From contig NZ_MUHX01000029.1 in NCBI RefSeq assembly GCF_002007215.1, positions 1 through 35,611 of the forward strand: a stretch of 35,611 nucleotides of DNA. Direction: 5' to 3'. The notes beneath the pieces were generated by a model, which was not told the DNA's origin, searched no databases, and worked only from the letters and a program-made list of their open reading frames with translations. This document shows positions 7,797 through 15,960 of this stretch, in pieces. The position numbers and the translations under genes were made by a program. This DNA is from Pyramidobacter sp. C12-8 (GTDB lineage: Bacteria > Synergistota > Synergistia > Synergistales > Dethiosulfovibrionaceae). How positions within the stretch are numbered: the first letter of the stretch is position 1; each line of letters begins with the position of its first letter.

Positions 7797-8576
7797 CTAC
7801 CCGCGCGGCCTGTCTTTGTTCTTCGCGTAGAGCGCGCGCAGGCCGTCGAAGAGCAGATATTCGTCGAGGACGATGGGGCGGCGGCACAGCGGCGCCACTT
7901 TGGCGGCCAGCCCGCCGGTGATGACGGCGGTGCACTTTTGGCCGAGATGTTCTTCCATGCGGTCGATGAAGCCGTCGATCATGCCGGCGTGCCCGTACAT
8001 GACGCCGGAGCGGATGCAGTTTTTCGTGTTGGTGCCGATGAGCTGATCGGGCGCGTCGAGGCTGACGTAGGGCAGCTGCGCCGTGCGCGAACCGAGCGCG
8101 TCCACGGAGATGCCGAGCCCCGGCGCGATCATGCCGCCGCGGTAGCGGCCGTCCTTGTCGATGACCGAGCAGGTGGTGGCGGTGCCGAGGTCGAAGACGA
8201 GGATCGGACAGGAATATTTGACTTTCGCGGCCACGGCGTCGACGATCAGATCCTTGCCGAGTAGTTCGGGCGCGTCGGTCATGATCGTCAGGCCGAGGTC
8301 GAGCGCCGTGGTCACGGCCATCATGCGCTTGTGCCAAAGCAGCTGAAAGGCGCGGTCCAGCGCCTGCGTGACGACGGGCACGACGGAGCTGATGACGCCG
8401 TCTTCCACGTCGCCGAGCGCATAACCGTGCATGCGCAGCACGCTCTCGACGATCATGGCGTACTCGTCTTCGGTCCTGTGCCGGTCGCTGGCCACGCGCC
8501 CCGTGAATAGGCGGCGGTCGCCGTCGTAGCCGCCGATGGTGACGTGGGTGTTGCCCACGTCGAACAGAAGAAGCAT
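7797..8576 (-). CDS. coaX: Type III pantothenate kinase
   Basis: This 259-residue protein performs the first step of coenzyme A synthesis, ATP-dependent phosphorylation of pantothenate. It shows the ASKHA-fold motifs of CoaX: LLFDVGNTHVTIG at the N-terminus (phosphate 1), DLGTATTCSVID in the middle (phosphate 2), and GGMIAPGLGIS for pantothenate and dimer contacts. Length fits the family (about 255). The ATG at 8576 is preceded by GGGAGGA at good spacing; in-frame codons continue upstream to 9392 but only as antisense of coaBC. It is divergent from coaBC, the next step of the same pathway, with a shared 186-base promoter region. Confidence 0.95.
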   Translation of the reverse strand: MLLLFDVGNTHVTIGGYDGDRRLFTGRVASDRHRTEDEYAMIVESVLRMHGYALGDVEDGVISSVVPVVTQALDRAFQLLWHKRMMAVTTALDLGLTIMTDAPELLGKDLIVDAVAAKVKYSCPILVFDLGTATTCSVIDKDGRYRGGMIAPGLGISVDALGSRTAQLPYVSLDAPDQLIGTNTKNCIRSGVMYGHAGMIDGFIDRMEEHLGQKCTAVITGGLAAKVAPLCRRPIVLDEYLLFDGLRALYAKNKDRPRG

Positions 8577-8636
8577 GTTTTTTCCTCCCGCAATATGTGT
8601 CGTGCCGCGAATTCCTCGCGGCGATCGTGCGCTTTC

Positions 8637-8664
8637 AGTATAACGGCCGAGCAATTTTTCGCAA
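8637..8664 (-). promoter_or_regulatory. Promoter of coaX and the HAD gene
   Basis: On the minus strand TTGCGA (8664-8659) is separated by 16 bases from TATACT (8642-8637), about 60 bases upstream of the coaX start. Confidence 0.5.
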
Positions 8665-8705
8665 GGGCGAGGGCGCGGATTTTTTTCGCGCGCCGTCCGC
8701 TTTTT

Positions 8706-8713
8706 GGTATACT
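8706..8713 (+). promoter_or_regulatory. Extended -10 promoter of coaBC
   Basis: TGG-TATACT gives an extended -10 element (TGn before TATACT at 8708), about 50 bases before the coaBC start. No clear -35 box is seen; the T-rich tract at 8680-8687 is the only candidate. Confidence 0.45.
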
Positions 8714-8762
8714 TGGCGCGGGAACGGCAACTCATCTTCGCCTTGTGAAGGAGGCGCTTTTC

Positions 8763-9956
8763 ATGCTCGAGGGGAAAAACATTCTGCTGGGAGTGAGCGG
8801 CGGCATCGCCGCCTATAAGATCGCGTCGCTGGCTTCGGCCTTGACGAAGCGCGGCTGCGCGGTGCAGGTGGTGATGACGAAGGCCGCGGAGCAGTTCGTC
8901 GCGCCCGTCACGTTCGAGGCCCTGACCCACCGCCGCGTCTTCGACGACGTGTTCGACCGCGCCGACCCGTCCGTCGTCCGCCACATCGCGCTGGCCGCCG
9001 GGGCCGACGCGCTCGTGATCGCGCCCGCCACCGCCGACGTGATCGCCAAAATCGCCCACGGCATCGCCGACGACATGCTCACCAGCACCGTGCTGCCGTT
9101 TACAGGCTGCCGCATCGTCGTGCCCGCCATGAACACCCACATGCTCGACAACGCCGCCACGCAGGAAAACCTGGCCACGCTGCGCCGCCGCGGCTGGCGC
9201 GTGATGGAGCCGGCCGAAGGGCGCCTGGCCTGCGGCGACACGGGGCGCGGCAAAATGCCCGAGCCGGAAGATATCCTCGAGTTCATCGAGCATTTCGCCG
9301 CCTGCGAAAAAGACCTGACCGGCGAGCGCGTGCTCGTCACCGCCGGCCCCACGCAAGAGGCGCTCGACCCCGTGCGCTTCCTCACCAACCACTCAACGGG
9401 CCGCATGGGCTACGCCGTCGCCCGCGCCGCCGCCATGCGTGGCGCGCAGGTGACGCTGGTGTCCGGCCCCGTCGGGCTGAAAAAACCGCTCTTCGTCGAT
9501 CTGGTCAGCGTCGTCAGCGCGCAGGACATGTTCGACGCCGTCGTCTCGCGCTTCGACCGGAGCACCATCGTCGTCAAGGCCGCCGCCGTCGCCGACTACC
9601 GCCCCGCCGCGGCCTCCGAGAACAAGATCAAGAAACAGGACTCGGACATGAACCTGCCGCTGGAACGCACCGCCGACATCCTCAAATATCTGGGCGAGCA
9701 CCGCGCCGATCAGTTCATCTGCGGCTTCTCCATGGAGACGGAGAACCTGCTCGAGAACTCGCGCGCCAAGCTCGACAAAAAACGCGTGCAGATGATCGCC
9801 GCCAACAGCCTCAAAGTCGCCGGCGCCGGCTTCGGCGCCGACACCAACGTCCTCACGCTGATCACCGCCGACGCCGAGACCGAACTGCCGCTGATGAGCA
9901 AGGACCAGGCCGCCCACCGCCTGCTCGACGAGATCCTGCGCCGGCGCGGGCGGTAA
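8763..9956 (+). CDS. coaBC: Bifunctional phosphopantothenoylcysteine decarboxylase / phosphopantothenate-cysteine ligase
   Basis: This 397-residue fusion enzyme makes 4'-phosphopantetheine for coenzyme A. The N-terminal CoaC flavoprotein domain (about 1-180) shows LLGVSGGIAAYKI, the catalytic-His region VVRHIALAAGADA, the PAMNTHMLDN motif and the GRLACGDTGRGKM substrate clamp. The C-terminal CoaB domain (about 185-397) shows VTAGPTQEALDPVRFLTNHS, KAAAVADYRP, KIKKQ and the ICGFSMET region. Length is usual for bacterial CoaBC (about 400). The ATG at 8763 has AAGGAGG 8 bases upstream; the longer in-frame reading to 8544 runs antisense into coaX. coaX lies head to head, so both early CoA steps share a control region. 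Confidence 0.96.
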   Translation: MLEGKNILLGVSGGIAAYKIASLASALTKRGCAVQVVMTKAAEQFVAPVTFEALTHRRVFDDVFDRADPSVVRHIALAAGADALVIAPATADVIAKIAHGIADDMLTSTVLPFTGCRIVVPAMNTHMLDNAATQENLATLRRRGWRVMEPAEGRLACGDTGRGKMPEPEDILEFIEHFAACEKDLTGERVLVTAGPTQEALDPVRFLTNHSTGRMGYAVARAAAMRGAQVTLVSGPVGLKKPLFVDLVSVVSAQDMFDAVVSRFDRSTIVVKAAAVADYRPAAASENKIKKQDSDMNLPLERTADILKYLGEHRADQFICGFSMETENLLENSRAKLDKKRVQMIAANSLKVAGAGFGADTNVLTLITADAETELPLMSKDQAAHRLLDEILRRRGR

Positions 9957-9972
9957 GGCACAAAACTTCCGC

Positions 9973-10001
9973 TTGTAAAGCGCGGGCGGCCGCATTATGA
10001 T
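9973..10001 (+). promoter_or_regulatory. Promoter of the cysteine aminopeptidase gene
   Basis: TTGTAA (9973) and TATGAT (9996) are separated by 17 bases, about 60 bases before the ATG at 10064. Confidence 0.6.
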
Positions 10002-10063
10002 AGCGGCGGAGACATCGGCCGCCGGACATACGGCCGGCACATTCTGACGAAGGAGAGAGAATC

Positions 10064-11398
10064 ATGTCATTTGAAGGGATTTCCGAACGGCAGCATGCCG
10101 AGTACCGGGCGCGTTACGAGAGCAGCGCGCTGTACCGGGCGGTGGGCAACGCGCTGTCGAAGCACGGCATCGGCGACGTCGCGTTCAGTTCCAAAGGGCG
10201 CAACGCCGCGCAGTTCCGCTTTTCGCACGTCGTGCCCACGCTGCCCGCCGCCAATCAGAAAAAGAGCGGCCGCTGCTGGATCTTCGCCGCGCTCAACGTG
10301 CTGCGCGAGCTCACCGCCAAGAAGCTGAACCTCGCCGAGCTGGAGTTTTCGCAGAACTACATGGCCTTCTGGGACAAGTTCGAAAAGGCCAACTACTTCC
10401 TCGAAAGCGTCATCGCCCTGGCCGGCAGGCCCGTCGACGACCGGCTGCTGAGCTATGTGCTCGACACCGCGGTGCAGGACGGCGGCCAGTGGGACATGTT
10501 CGTCAACCTGGTCGAGAAGTACGGCGTCGCCCCCAAGTCGGCCATGGAAGAGACGTTCCAGAGCAGCAACACCGCCGACATGAACAAACTGCTCAACGCC
10601 AAGCTGCGCCGCGGCGCCGCCCTGCTGCGCGCCGAGGTTGCCGCGGGCGGCGACCCGCGCGCCCTGAGGCTGCGGATCATGGACGAAGTGCACGCGCTGC
10701 TGTGCCTGTGCTTCGGCCAGCCGCCGCAGACATTCGACTTCGAGTACGTCGACAAGGACAAGAACTTCCACGCCGACCGCGACCTGACCCCGAAAAGCTT
10801 TTACGAAAAGTACGTCGGCCTCGACCTGAAAAACGATTACGTCAGCCTGATCAACTCTCCCACCGCCGACAAGCCGTTCTACCGCGCCGTCGCCATCGAC
10901 TGGCTGGGCAACGTCGCCGAGGGGCGTCCCGTGCGCTATCTCAACCTGCCCATGGACGAGCTGAAAGACCTGATCGTGCGCCAGCTCAAAGACGGCGAGT
11001 GCGTCTGGTTCGGTTCCGACGTCGGCAAGAAAGGCGCGCGCGACATGGGCATCTGGAGCGACGCCTGCTTCGACTACGAAGGCACCTTCGCGATGGACTT
11101 CGCCATGACCAAGGGCGAGCGTCTCGACCTGCGCGACAGCGCCATGAACCACGCCATGGTCATCACCGGCGTCAACCTCGACGCCGCCGGGCAGCCCAAC
11201 CGCTGGAAGATTGAAAACAGCTGGGGCGACGAGCACGGCGATAAAGGCTACTATCTGATGGACGGCGGCTGGTTCGACGAGTACGTCTACCAGGCCGTGA
11301 TCAACAAAAAGCACCTCAGCGAGAAGCAGCTCGCCGCGCTGGAAACCGAGCCGCTGCACTTCTTCCCGTGGGACCCCATGGGCACGCTGGCCGAGTAA
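10064..11398 (+). CDS. pepC: Aminopeptidase C / bleomycin hydrolase family cysteine peptidase
   Basis: This 444-residue peptidase C1B protein removes N-terminal residues from peptides in the cytoplasm. The papain-type triad is visible: Cys71 in SGRCWIFA, His363 in NHAMVITGV and Asn385 in IENSWGDE. The Gln of the oxyanion hole is in PAANQKKSGRC just before Cys71. Length is as expected (about 440-450). There is no signal peptide. The ATG at 10064 has a GGAGAGAG site upstream and its own promoter at 9973. It is monocistronic, ending before the hairpin at 11461. In an amino-acid fermenter it would supply free amino acids from peptides. Confidence 0.95.
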   Translation: MSFEGISERQHAEYRARYESSALYRAVGNALSKHGIGDVAFSSKGRNAAQFRFSHVVPTLPAANQKKSGRCWIFAALNVLRELTAKKLNLAELEFSQNYMAFWDKFEKANYFLESVIALAGRPVDDRLLSYVLDTAVQDGGQWDMFVNLVEKYGVAPKSAMEETFQSSNTADMNKLLNAKLRRGAALLRAEVAAGGDPRALRLRIMDEVHALLCLCFGQPPQTFDFEYVDKDKNFHADRDLTPKSFYEKYVGLDLKNDYVSLINSPTADKPFYRAVAIDWLGNVAEGRPVRYLNLPMDELKDLIVRQLKDGECVWFGSDVGKKGARDMGIWSDACFDYEGTFAMDFAMTKGERLDLRDSAMNHAMVITGVNLDAAGQPNRWKIENSWGDEHGDKGYYLMDGGWFDEYVYQAVINKKHLSEKQLAALETEPLHFFPWDPMGTLAE

Positions 11399-11460
11399 GT
11401 TTGGAAAAAACGAAAGTACCCGCAAAGACACGAAGAAAAACGTAAAAAATCGCACATGGC

Positions 11461-11504
11461 AGAGGGAATCCCCCAACGGCGTATGGCCGTCGGAGATTCC
11501 CTCT
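11461..11504. terminator. Terminator between pepC and the convergent ABC importer
   Basis: An outer 10-bp stem (AGAGGGAATC with GATTCCCTCT) encloses an inner imperfect CCAACGGC/GCCGTCGG stem. It lies between the pepC stop (11398) and the minus-strand permease stop (11621). The remaining bases to 11620 show nothing recognisable. Confidence 0.6.
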
Positions 11505-11620
11505 TGCTCATTCTCCGGCGCTTAGCGGCGGTTCATGTCCGGAGCTGGTCCCATGGAGGCCCTTGCTTCAATCCTTTGTTTTTTCTCTCCGCTTCTGCGC
11601 GACGGCTTCTGTTCAAAGCC

Positions 11621-12394
11621 TTACTGCGCTCGGACATTCATCGTCCAGCGGAGCATACGTTTCTTGATCTGCTCGAAAAACTGCATCACCACGACCAGCA
11701 CCAGCACCATGAACAAAAATCCCGCCCAGGTGTAGTCGTAGAGACCGAACTCCGCGTACTTCTTCACGAAAAAGCCCATGCCGTACTGCGCGCCGTACAT
11801 CTCCGAATAGACCAGCATCACGAACGTGCTGCGCAGTGAGTTGACGAATCCGGCAAGGATCGACGGGCTGGCCGCCGGCAGGATGACCTTGACGAGACGC
11901 TTGAAACCTTTCAGTTCCAGCGTCGCCGCCTTGTCGAGATAGCGCTTATCGATAGTCATGATGCCCGTGATGGCCGCGAACAGCGTCGACCAGACCGTGC
12001 CGTAAACGATCAGGAACACCGAGGCGCTCCAGAAATCCGGCGCCAGCAGCAGCGCGAACGGCGACAACAAAATCGACGGCACGACGCTGAACATGTAAAT
12101 CACCGGATACAGCGCGTCGCGCAGCCGCTCATTCATGCCCAGAACCGTGCCGACGAACAGCGCCACGCCCAGGGAGACGGCGATCGACGGGATCATCAGC
12201 TTCATCGACGCCAGCAGGTTCACGAACATCGTGCGCCCTTCGCCGGCGAAGACTTTGCGGATGGCGTCGACGCGCGGAAACAGATAAGGATTGGCGCGCC
12301 CCGTCTCGGTCATGTAAACGTACAGCGCGATGAGCGAAGCGCAGATACAGAAAGTCAGCCAGTATTTGCCGAAAAAATATCTCAGCCTGCCCAT
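11621..12394 (-). CDS. ABC importer permease, SsuC/TauC type
   Basis: A 257-residue membrane protein with about six helices and the BPD-type coupling loop around residues 165-180 (YLDKAATLELKGFKRL, then VILPAASPSILAGF), which contacts the ATPase. Its order (ATPase, binding protein, permease) and family type match importers of taurine, sulfonates, nitrate-like or pyrimidine-type solutes. It starts 21 bases after the binding protein stop with only a weak ribosome site, consistent with translation from the same message. The substrate cannot be named from sequence alone. Confidence 0.88.
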   Translation of the reverse strand: MGRLRYFFGKYWLTFCICASLIALYVYMTETGRANPYLFPRVDAIRKVFAGEGRTMFVNLLASMKLMIPSIAVSLGVALFVGTVLGMNERLRDALYPVIYMFSVVPSILLSPFALLLAPDFWSASVFLIVYGTVWSTLFAAITGIMTIDKRYLDKAATLELKGFKRLVKVILPAASPSILAGFVNSLRSTFVMLVYSEMYGAQYGMGFFVKKYAEFGLYDYTWAGFLFMVLVLVVVMQFFEQIKKRMLRWTMNVRAQ

Positions 12395-12415
12395 CGCGAA
12401 GTCCGTTCCCGCCGC

Positions 12416-13465
12416 TTAGTTGTTTTCCGCAAAGAAGGCGCGCTGACGTTCGTAGAAAGCGGGATCCTCGCTGCCGTGGGCGGCGCTGACGTCCGCAAGC
12501 GCCTGCCGATACAGCTCAGTGTCGATATGGTCTTCGATCTTGATGTTGCGGGCGTTTTCGCTCAGAAAACCCGTCTTGTCGAGGATGCCCCAAGCGCGGA
12601 CGACCGACTTGCTGAGCGGGTCGGCGTTGACGACGTAGTGAGCGGCGTCGAGCATGTAGGCGGCCACGTATTCGTCGGAAGCGCCGATCTTCTTGGCCAG
12701 CATGGAGACGGCTTCGTCGCGGTGGCTCTCATAGTAGCTCTGCGCCCGCAACAGCGCGCGCAGGACGGCTTTGATCGTCTCGGGATTCTTCTTGACGTAC
12801 TCCGTCTGGGCCTCCATGCGGCAGCAGGAGTAGTTGGGCATCACTTCGCTCTGATAGGTGACGATTTTGACGTCGTTCATTTTCTTGACGTTGAAGTTCT
12901 GCCCCGTGCCCATCAACGCGTAGTCGACCTCGCCGCGCACGACGGCGGCCAGCGCTTCGTTGTAGCCCGAGTAGGTCACCCAGTTGACGGCCTTGAGCGG
13001 ATCCTCGTAGCCCAGATCCATGACCGCGCCGGTGAAGGCGAAGTACGAAGGGTTGCAGGCGAACTTTTTGCCGATCAGCGACTGCACGCCGTTCCATTCC
13101 GCGCCGGCACGGGCGATCACGGGCATACAGCCGGTCACCATGTGGCCGCCGAAGATAGTCAGATCGATGCCGGCGGCGATCTGCTGCAGCGGCGCGGCCG
13201 TGCCGGAGTTGGAAACCACGTCCACCTTGCCGGTGGCGAGCAGCGTCATGGCGTCGGCGTTGGCGTTGGCGAGGACCGGCTCGATCGTCAGTCCCTCGTC
13301 CTTGAAATATCCCTTGTTCTCGGCGATCGTCACGAGCACGTTGCCGCTCGTGCCGTAGTTCCAGCGCACGACGTTTCGCTCGGGGGCGGCGGAAGCGACG
13401 GCCGAGGCGACAAGCGCCAGGCTCATCGCGGCAAACAGACGGACAGCATTTTTCTTCACAGACAT
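12416..13465 (-). CDS. ABC importer substrate-binding protein, NMT1/SsuA type
   Basis: This 349-residue exported protein has a signal peptide (MSVKKNAVRLFAAM, hydrophobic, ending about ASAVASA near residue 26). A periplasmic binding fold of the NMT1/SsuA family follows. Typical features are RWNYGTSGNVLVTIAENKGY at the mature N-terminus, GLTIEPVLANANADAMTLLATGKVDVVSNSG, and IAAGIDLTIFGG. No lipobox Cys is present at the signal end, so it is probably soluble in the periplasm. The ATG at 13465 has GAGGAG 9 bases upstream. It lies between the ATPase and permease genes. The two adjacent Cys residues in NYSCCRME are unusual for the family. Confidence 0.9.
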   Translation of the reverse strand: MSVKKNAVRLFAAMSLALVASAVASAAPERNVVRWNYGTSGNVLVTIAENKGYFKDEGLTIEPVLANANADAMTLLATGKVDVVSNSGTAAPLQQIAAGIDLTIFGGHMVTGCMPVIARAGAEWNGVQSLIGKKFACNPSYFAFTGAVMDLGYEDPLKAVNWVTYSGYNEALAAVVRGEVDYALMGTGQNFNVKKMNDVKIVTYQSEVMPNYSCCRMEAQTEYVKKNPETIKAVLRALLRAQSYYESHRDEAVSMLAKKIGASDEYVAAYMLDAAHYVVNADPLSKSVVRAWGILDKTGFLSENARNIKIEDHIDTELYRQALADVSAAHGSEDPAFYERQRAFFAENN

Positions 13466-13507
13466 AAAGAACGCTCCTCTATAGAGATAAATTATGGTGC
13501 TTGTAGC

Positions 13508-14329
13508 TTAATCGACGGCGCCGTTTCCATGCGCAAACAAGCCGCTGCGCGACAGGCGCTCCGCCACGTCGCGGTTGATGTGCCGGATCAGCGTCTCGCG
13601 CAGGCGAACGAACTCCGCGTTTTCGAAGCGGGAGCTGCGCGAGGCACGCTCCGCCGCGGGAACGCGGCAGTCGAAGATTACGCCGCTGGGCGACTGCCCC
13701 AGCACGACGACGCGGCTGCCCAGCAGCAGCGCCTCGTCCACATCGTGCGTGACGAAAAAGACGGTTTTTTTCGGCTCATGCTTCGCCCACAGCTCCGAGA
13801 CCAGATCCTGAAGCATGGCGCGCGTCACCGCGTCGAGCGCGCCGAACGGTTCGTCCATCAGCAGCACCGGCGGATCGACGGCGAACGCCTGCGCGATCGC
13901 CACGCGCTGCTGCATGCCGCCGGACAGCTCGCGCGGCAGCTTGCGGAAGACCGCGCTGTCGAAACCGACCTCGCGCAGTTTTTCCAGCGCGACCGCCTTC
14001 AGCTCGTCCGCGCCGCGCCCGGGGAAACGCTGTCTCAGCGCCAGCATGATGTTTTCGCCCGCCGTCATCCACGGGAACAGGCCGTAATCCTGAAAGACCA
14101 CGCCGCGATCCAGTCCCGCGCCCACGATCGGTTGGCCGTCGAGCGTGATCTCGCCGCAGGTAGGACGCTCCAGCCCCGCCAGCAGGCGCAGAAACGTGCT
14201 CTTGCCGCAGCCCGACTGCCCCAGCAGGCAGACGAACTCCCCCGCCGCGACGGAGAGCTCGATATCTTTCAGTATCAGCTTGTCCTTCACATACGCGAAG
14301 GAAAGGTCCTTGACGGCGATATTCTGCAC
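13508..14329 (-). CDS. ABC importer ATPase, SsuB/TauB type
   Basis: This 273-residue ATPase powers the importer encoded downstream. Walker A is LLGQSGCGKSTFLR, the Q-loop is VFQDYGLFPWMT, the signature is LSGGMQQR, Walker B is VLLMDEPFGALDA, and the switch His is in VTHDVDEA. The VFQDYGLFPW form is typical of the nitrate/taurine/sulfonate group. The start is a GTG at 14329 (reading MQNIAVKDLSFAY); the nearby ATG at 14372 is in another frame. It is the first gene of a three-gene operon, 42 bases before the binding protein, with a good promoter at 14381-14409. Confidence 0.9.
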   Translation of the reverse strand: MQNIAVKDLSFAYVKDKLILKDIELSVAAGEFVCLLGQSGCGKSTFLRLLAGLERPTCGEITLDGQPIVGAGLDRGVVFQDYGLFPWMTAGENIMLALRQRFPGRGADELKAVALEKLREVGFDSAVFRKLPRELSGGMQQRVAIAQAFAVDPPVLLMDEPFGALDAVTRAMLQDLVSELWAKHEPKKTVFFVTHDVDEALLLGSRVVVLGQSPSGVIFDCRVPAAERASRSSRFENAEFVRLRETLIRHINRDVAERLSRSGLFAHGNGAVD

Positions 14330-14380
14330 GGCGGGCGCGTCCTCTCTGCACGTGGCGTTTTTGCGTATCCATTCTTAATA

Positions 14381-14409
14381 ATTATAATAATAATAGCATT
14401 ACATCCCAA
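14381..14409 (-). promoter_or_regulatory. Promoter of the SsuABC-type operon
   Basis: On the minus strand TTGGGA (14409-14404), a 17-base spacer and a perfect TATAAT (14386-14381) lie about 50 bases before the GTG start. The hexamer GCATTA occurs twice around the -35 region (14396 and about 14414), a possible regulator site. Confidence 0.6.
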
Positions 14410-14534
14410 GCGATGCATTAATTATTTTCATGGACTTTAACGCTATTTCTACGTATTTGTCCGTCATAACCACGATACCGCCGGCAGACGCGCTTTTCGA
14501 TCGCGCAGACGCCGCTGCGCCGTGAAGAAAGATA

Positions 14535-14692
14535 ATACTATTTCTTAATTAAAAGACCGAACGCAAAGGAGCTGAGGGGGAAATTCACAAAGCGAGCTGC
14601 GCAGACTGCGCGGCAATCGGGATGGTCCCGCGTGGCCAGACGCCCCGCAGCCCCCCGAAAGCCATGCCAATACTTCTGTCAAGAATTGGTAT
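14535..14692 (+). repeat. MITE-like dispersed repeat, copy 1 (diverged)
   Basis: A 158-bp element starts ATACTATTTCTTAATT and ends in a related inverted terminus (GAATTGGTAT). It shares the core TTCACAAAGCGAGCTGCGCA with copies 2 and 3 but differs elsewhere. The large central stem is kept with different bases (GCTGAGGGG against CCCCGCAGC), which suggests selection on folding or simply age. It is the oldest-looking copy. Confidence 0.7.
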
Positions 14693-14736
14693 AAAAGGGA
14701 ATTCCCAACGAGCCGCGCCGTTGAGAATTCCCTCTT
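14693..14736. terminator. Hairpin between repeat copies 1 and 2
   Basis: AAGGGAATTC and GAATTCCCTCTT pair around an inner CCAACG/CGTTG segment. It resembles the terminator at 11461. No gene ends next to it, so it may be a leftover terminator or the residual target DNA between two insertions. Confidence 0.4.
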
Positions 14737-14896
14737 ATACTATTTCTCAATTAAAATGCCGAATACAGAGGCGCTGCGGAGGAGATTCACAAAGCGAGCT
14801 GCGCAGACCGTGCAGCGGTCGAGGGAGTCCCGAGCGACTGAACTCCTCCGCAGCGCCCGGGAAACTATGTTAATACTTTCTATCAAGAATTAGTAT
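14737..14896 (+). repeat. MITE-like dispersed repeat, copy 2
   Basis: A 160-bp element with imperfect terminal inverted repeats: ATACTATTTCTCAAT at the left and, read on the other strand from the right end, ATACTAATTCTTGAT (12 of 15 match). A perfect 15-bp stem (14770-14784 with 14843-14857) and a small hairpin GACCG/CGGTC (14806-14820) lie inside. It differs from the reverse complement of copy 3 at only about four positions, so both moved recently. No transposase is encoded. Confidence 0.8.
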
Positions 14897-15160
14897 TAAT
14901 TTAATATTGACGCCTTTCGCGCGGCTTTCTTTACGGTCTTGCGTCGCGCCGATACGATATTCCGTGCAACGCCAGCTTATTGGGACGAAAATAATTTTTC
15001 GTTCCAATCGAGTTGAATCGAAACTCATTTGCGTTCCAATCGCGGCAAAACGAAAATCCCCGCGCTTCTGCTCCACACGGAGCATTTTCGCGAGAAAGGT
15101 CTCCGTTACAGCCTTCACAACGTATCATACAAAAGACATTTCGTCGCTGCCGCGCAAAAA
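14897..15160. other. Intergenic stretch with short repeats, no gene seen
   Basis: No convincing coding frame exists here; short open frames lack ribosome sites and read like chance. CGTTCCAATCG occurs at 15000-15010 and again at 15032-15042. An inverted partner (TTGGGACGAAAAT near 14980) makes a possible hairpin around 14980-15008. Function unknown. Confidence 0.5.
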
Positions 15161-15201
15161 ACCGCCCCGCCTTTCTCGTGTGCCGAGAGAGGCGGGGCGG
15201 T
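15161..15201 (-). terminator. Terminator of the small secreted protein gene
   Basis: A 12-bp GC-rich stem (ACCGCCCCGCCT with its complement) extends into a second short stem. On the minus strand it is followed by six Ts, the classic rho-independent form. It ends transcription coming from 15856. Confidence 0.8.
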
Positions 15202-15245
15202 CACTATTGCCTTTGAAGAGATCCTTCCTTAAAATTATGGAGCGG

Positions 15246-15376
15246 TTAGTTTTTGACAGACAGCGCGTCGCCGCGCTGCGTCTTGGCAAACAGATAGGCG
15301 TCCTCCTCAAGATAGATGGAATCGCCGACGATCTCGAAGGGAAGTCGTGATCCTTTATCTCGATGGAGGCCACCAC
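15246..15376 (-). pseudogene. Frameshifted C-terminal gene remnant
   Basis: Two adjacent minus-strand frames look like one protein end split by a frameshift. VVASIEIKDHDFP is read in one frame from 15376. FEIVGDSIYLEEDAYLFAKT and the following QRGDALSVKN are read in the next frame, down to a TAA at 15246. Restoring one base in the C run at the junction joins them. There is no proper start or N-terminal part. The family was not recognised, and it could also be chance. Confidence 0.35.
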
Positions 15377-15412
15377 CGCGGCTTTTGTTCCGACCCTTCA
15401 GCCAGAGGCGCG

Positions 15413-15856
15413 CTATTCCTTGAACTCGATGGAGTTGAAGACGTTCGTGGCGAGCTCGCTCTCGTGGTCGCCGGCGACGGCGATGTAGCCGATGGCGGAG
15501 TCGTCGATGGCGAAAATCTGCGCGTACACGGGCGCGTTGTTGACCGTCGCGGTGTATTCGTAGCTTTCTCCCTCGCCGTCCATTTTGGCGAGATCGGTCG
15601 CGCCGTGAGCCTGAGCGAACTGCCCGGCAGCCGTCTTGACCGTCAGCTGTTCGGAAGCCTTGAGCGCCGACACGGTGAACGCCAGCGTGTTGTCGGGAGC
15701 CTTGAGCACGCCGGTGACGGAATTGTCGTCCTGCTGGACCATCTCGAACGTCCAGCCCTCGGGCACGTCGGCCGTAAAGTAGCCGCAATCCAGCGGAGCG
15801 GCCCAGGCCATGGCGGCCATTGCCAGCACAAACACGAGCGCAAGAAGCTTTTTCAT
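15413..15856 (-). CDS. Small secreted protein of unknown function
   Basis: This 147-residue protein starts with a clear signal peptide (MKKLLALVFVLAMAAMAWA, cut before APLDCG). The mature part of about 128 residues looks like one alternating beta-rich domain (YFTADVPEGWTFEMVQQDD, VTGVLKAPDNTLAFTVSALK, ending FNSIEFKE). The VPEGW motif near the N-terminus occurs in PsbP-like and other small secreted domains, but no family is assigned. One Cys remains in the mature protein. The ATG at 15856 has AAGGAGG 8 bases upstream; the codons before it are not coding-like. It is monocistronic, ending toward the terminator at 15161. Confidence 0.8.
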   Translation of the reverse strand: MKKLLALVFVLAMAAMAWAAPLDCGYFTADVPEGWTFEMVQQDDNSVTGVLKAPDNTLAFTVSALKASEQLTVKTAAGQFAQAHGATDLAKMDGEGESYEYTATVNNAPVYAQIFAIDDSAIGYIAVAGDHESELATNVFNSIEFKE

Positions 15857-15960
15857 CGTTTTTCCTCCTTGAAAAATGGCGGTCCGTGCCGCCAATCGCC
15901 GGGGCATGTCCCCGCGTTTCTATTTATTTTATTTCACAGCCGCCGCGCGCCGCAAGGCCC

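Noticed and set aside
12476-14440. A 654-residue plus-strand frame
   Set aside because: It is antisense to the binding protein and ATPase of the importer operon, which carry full family motifs.
14581-14640. T-box-like element, since GGGATGGTCCCGCG resembles the T-box core
   Set aside because: The resemblance occurs only in repeat copy 1, is not kept in copies 2 and 3, and no aminoacyl-tRNA synthetase or amino acid gene follows.
14622-14873. A conserved small protein, because a closely similar peptide is readable at 25750-25947 on the other strand
   Set aside because: The similarity comes from the DNA repeat. The frame has no ribosome site, crosses the repeat ends and uses different flanking starts.
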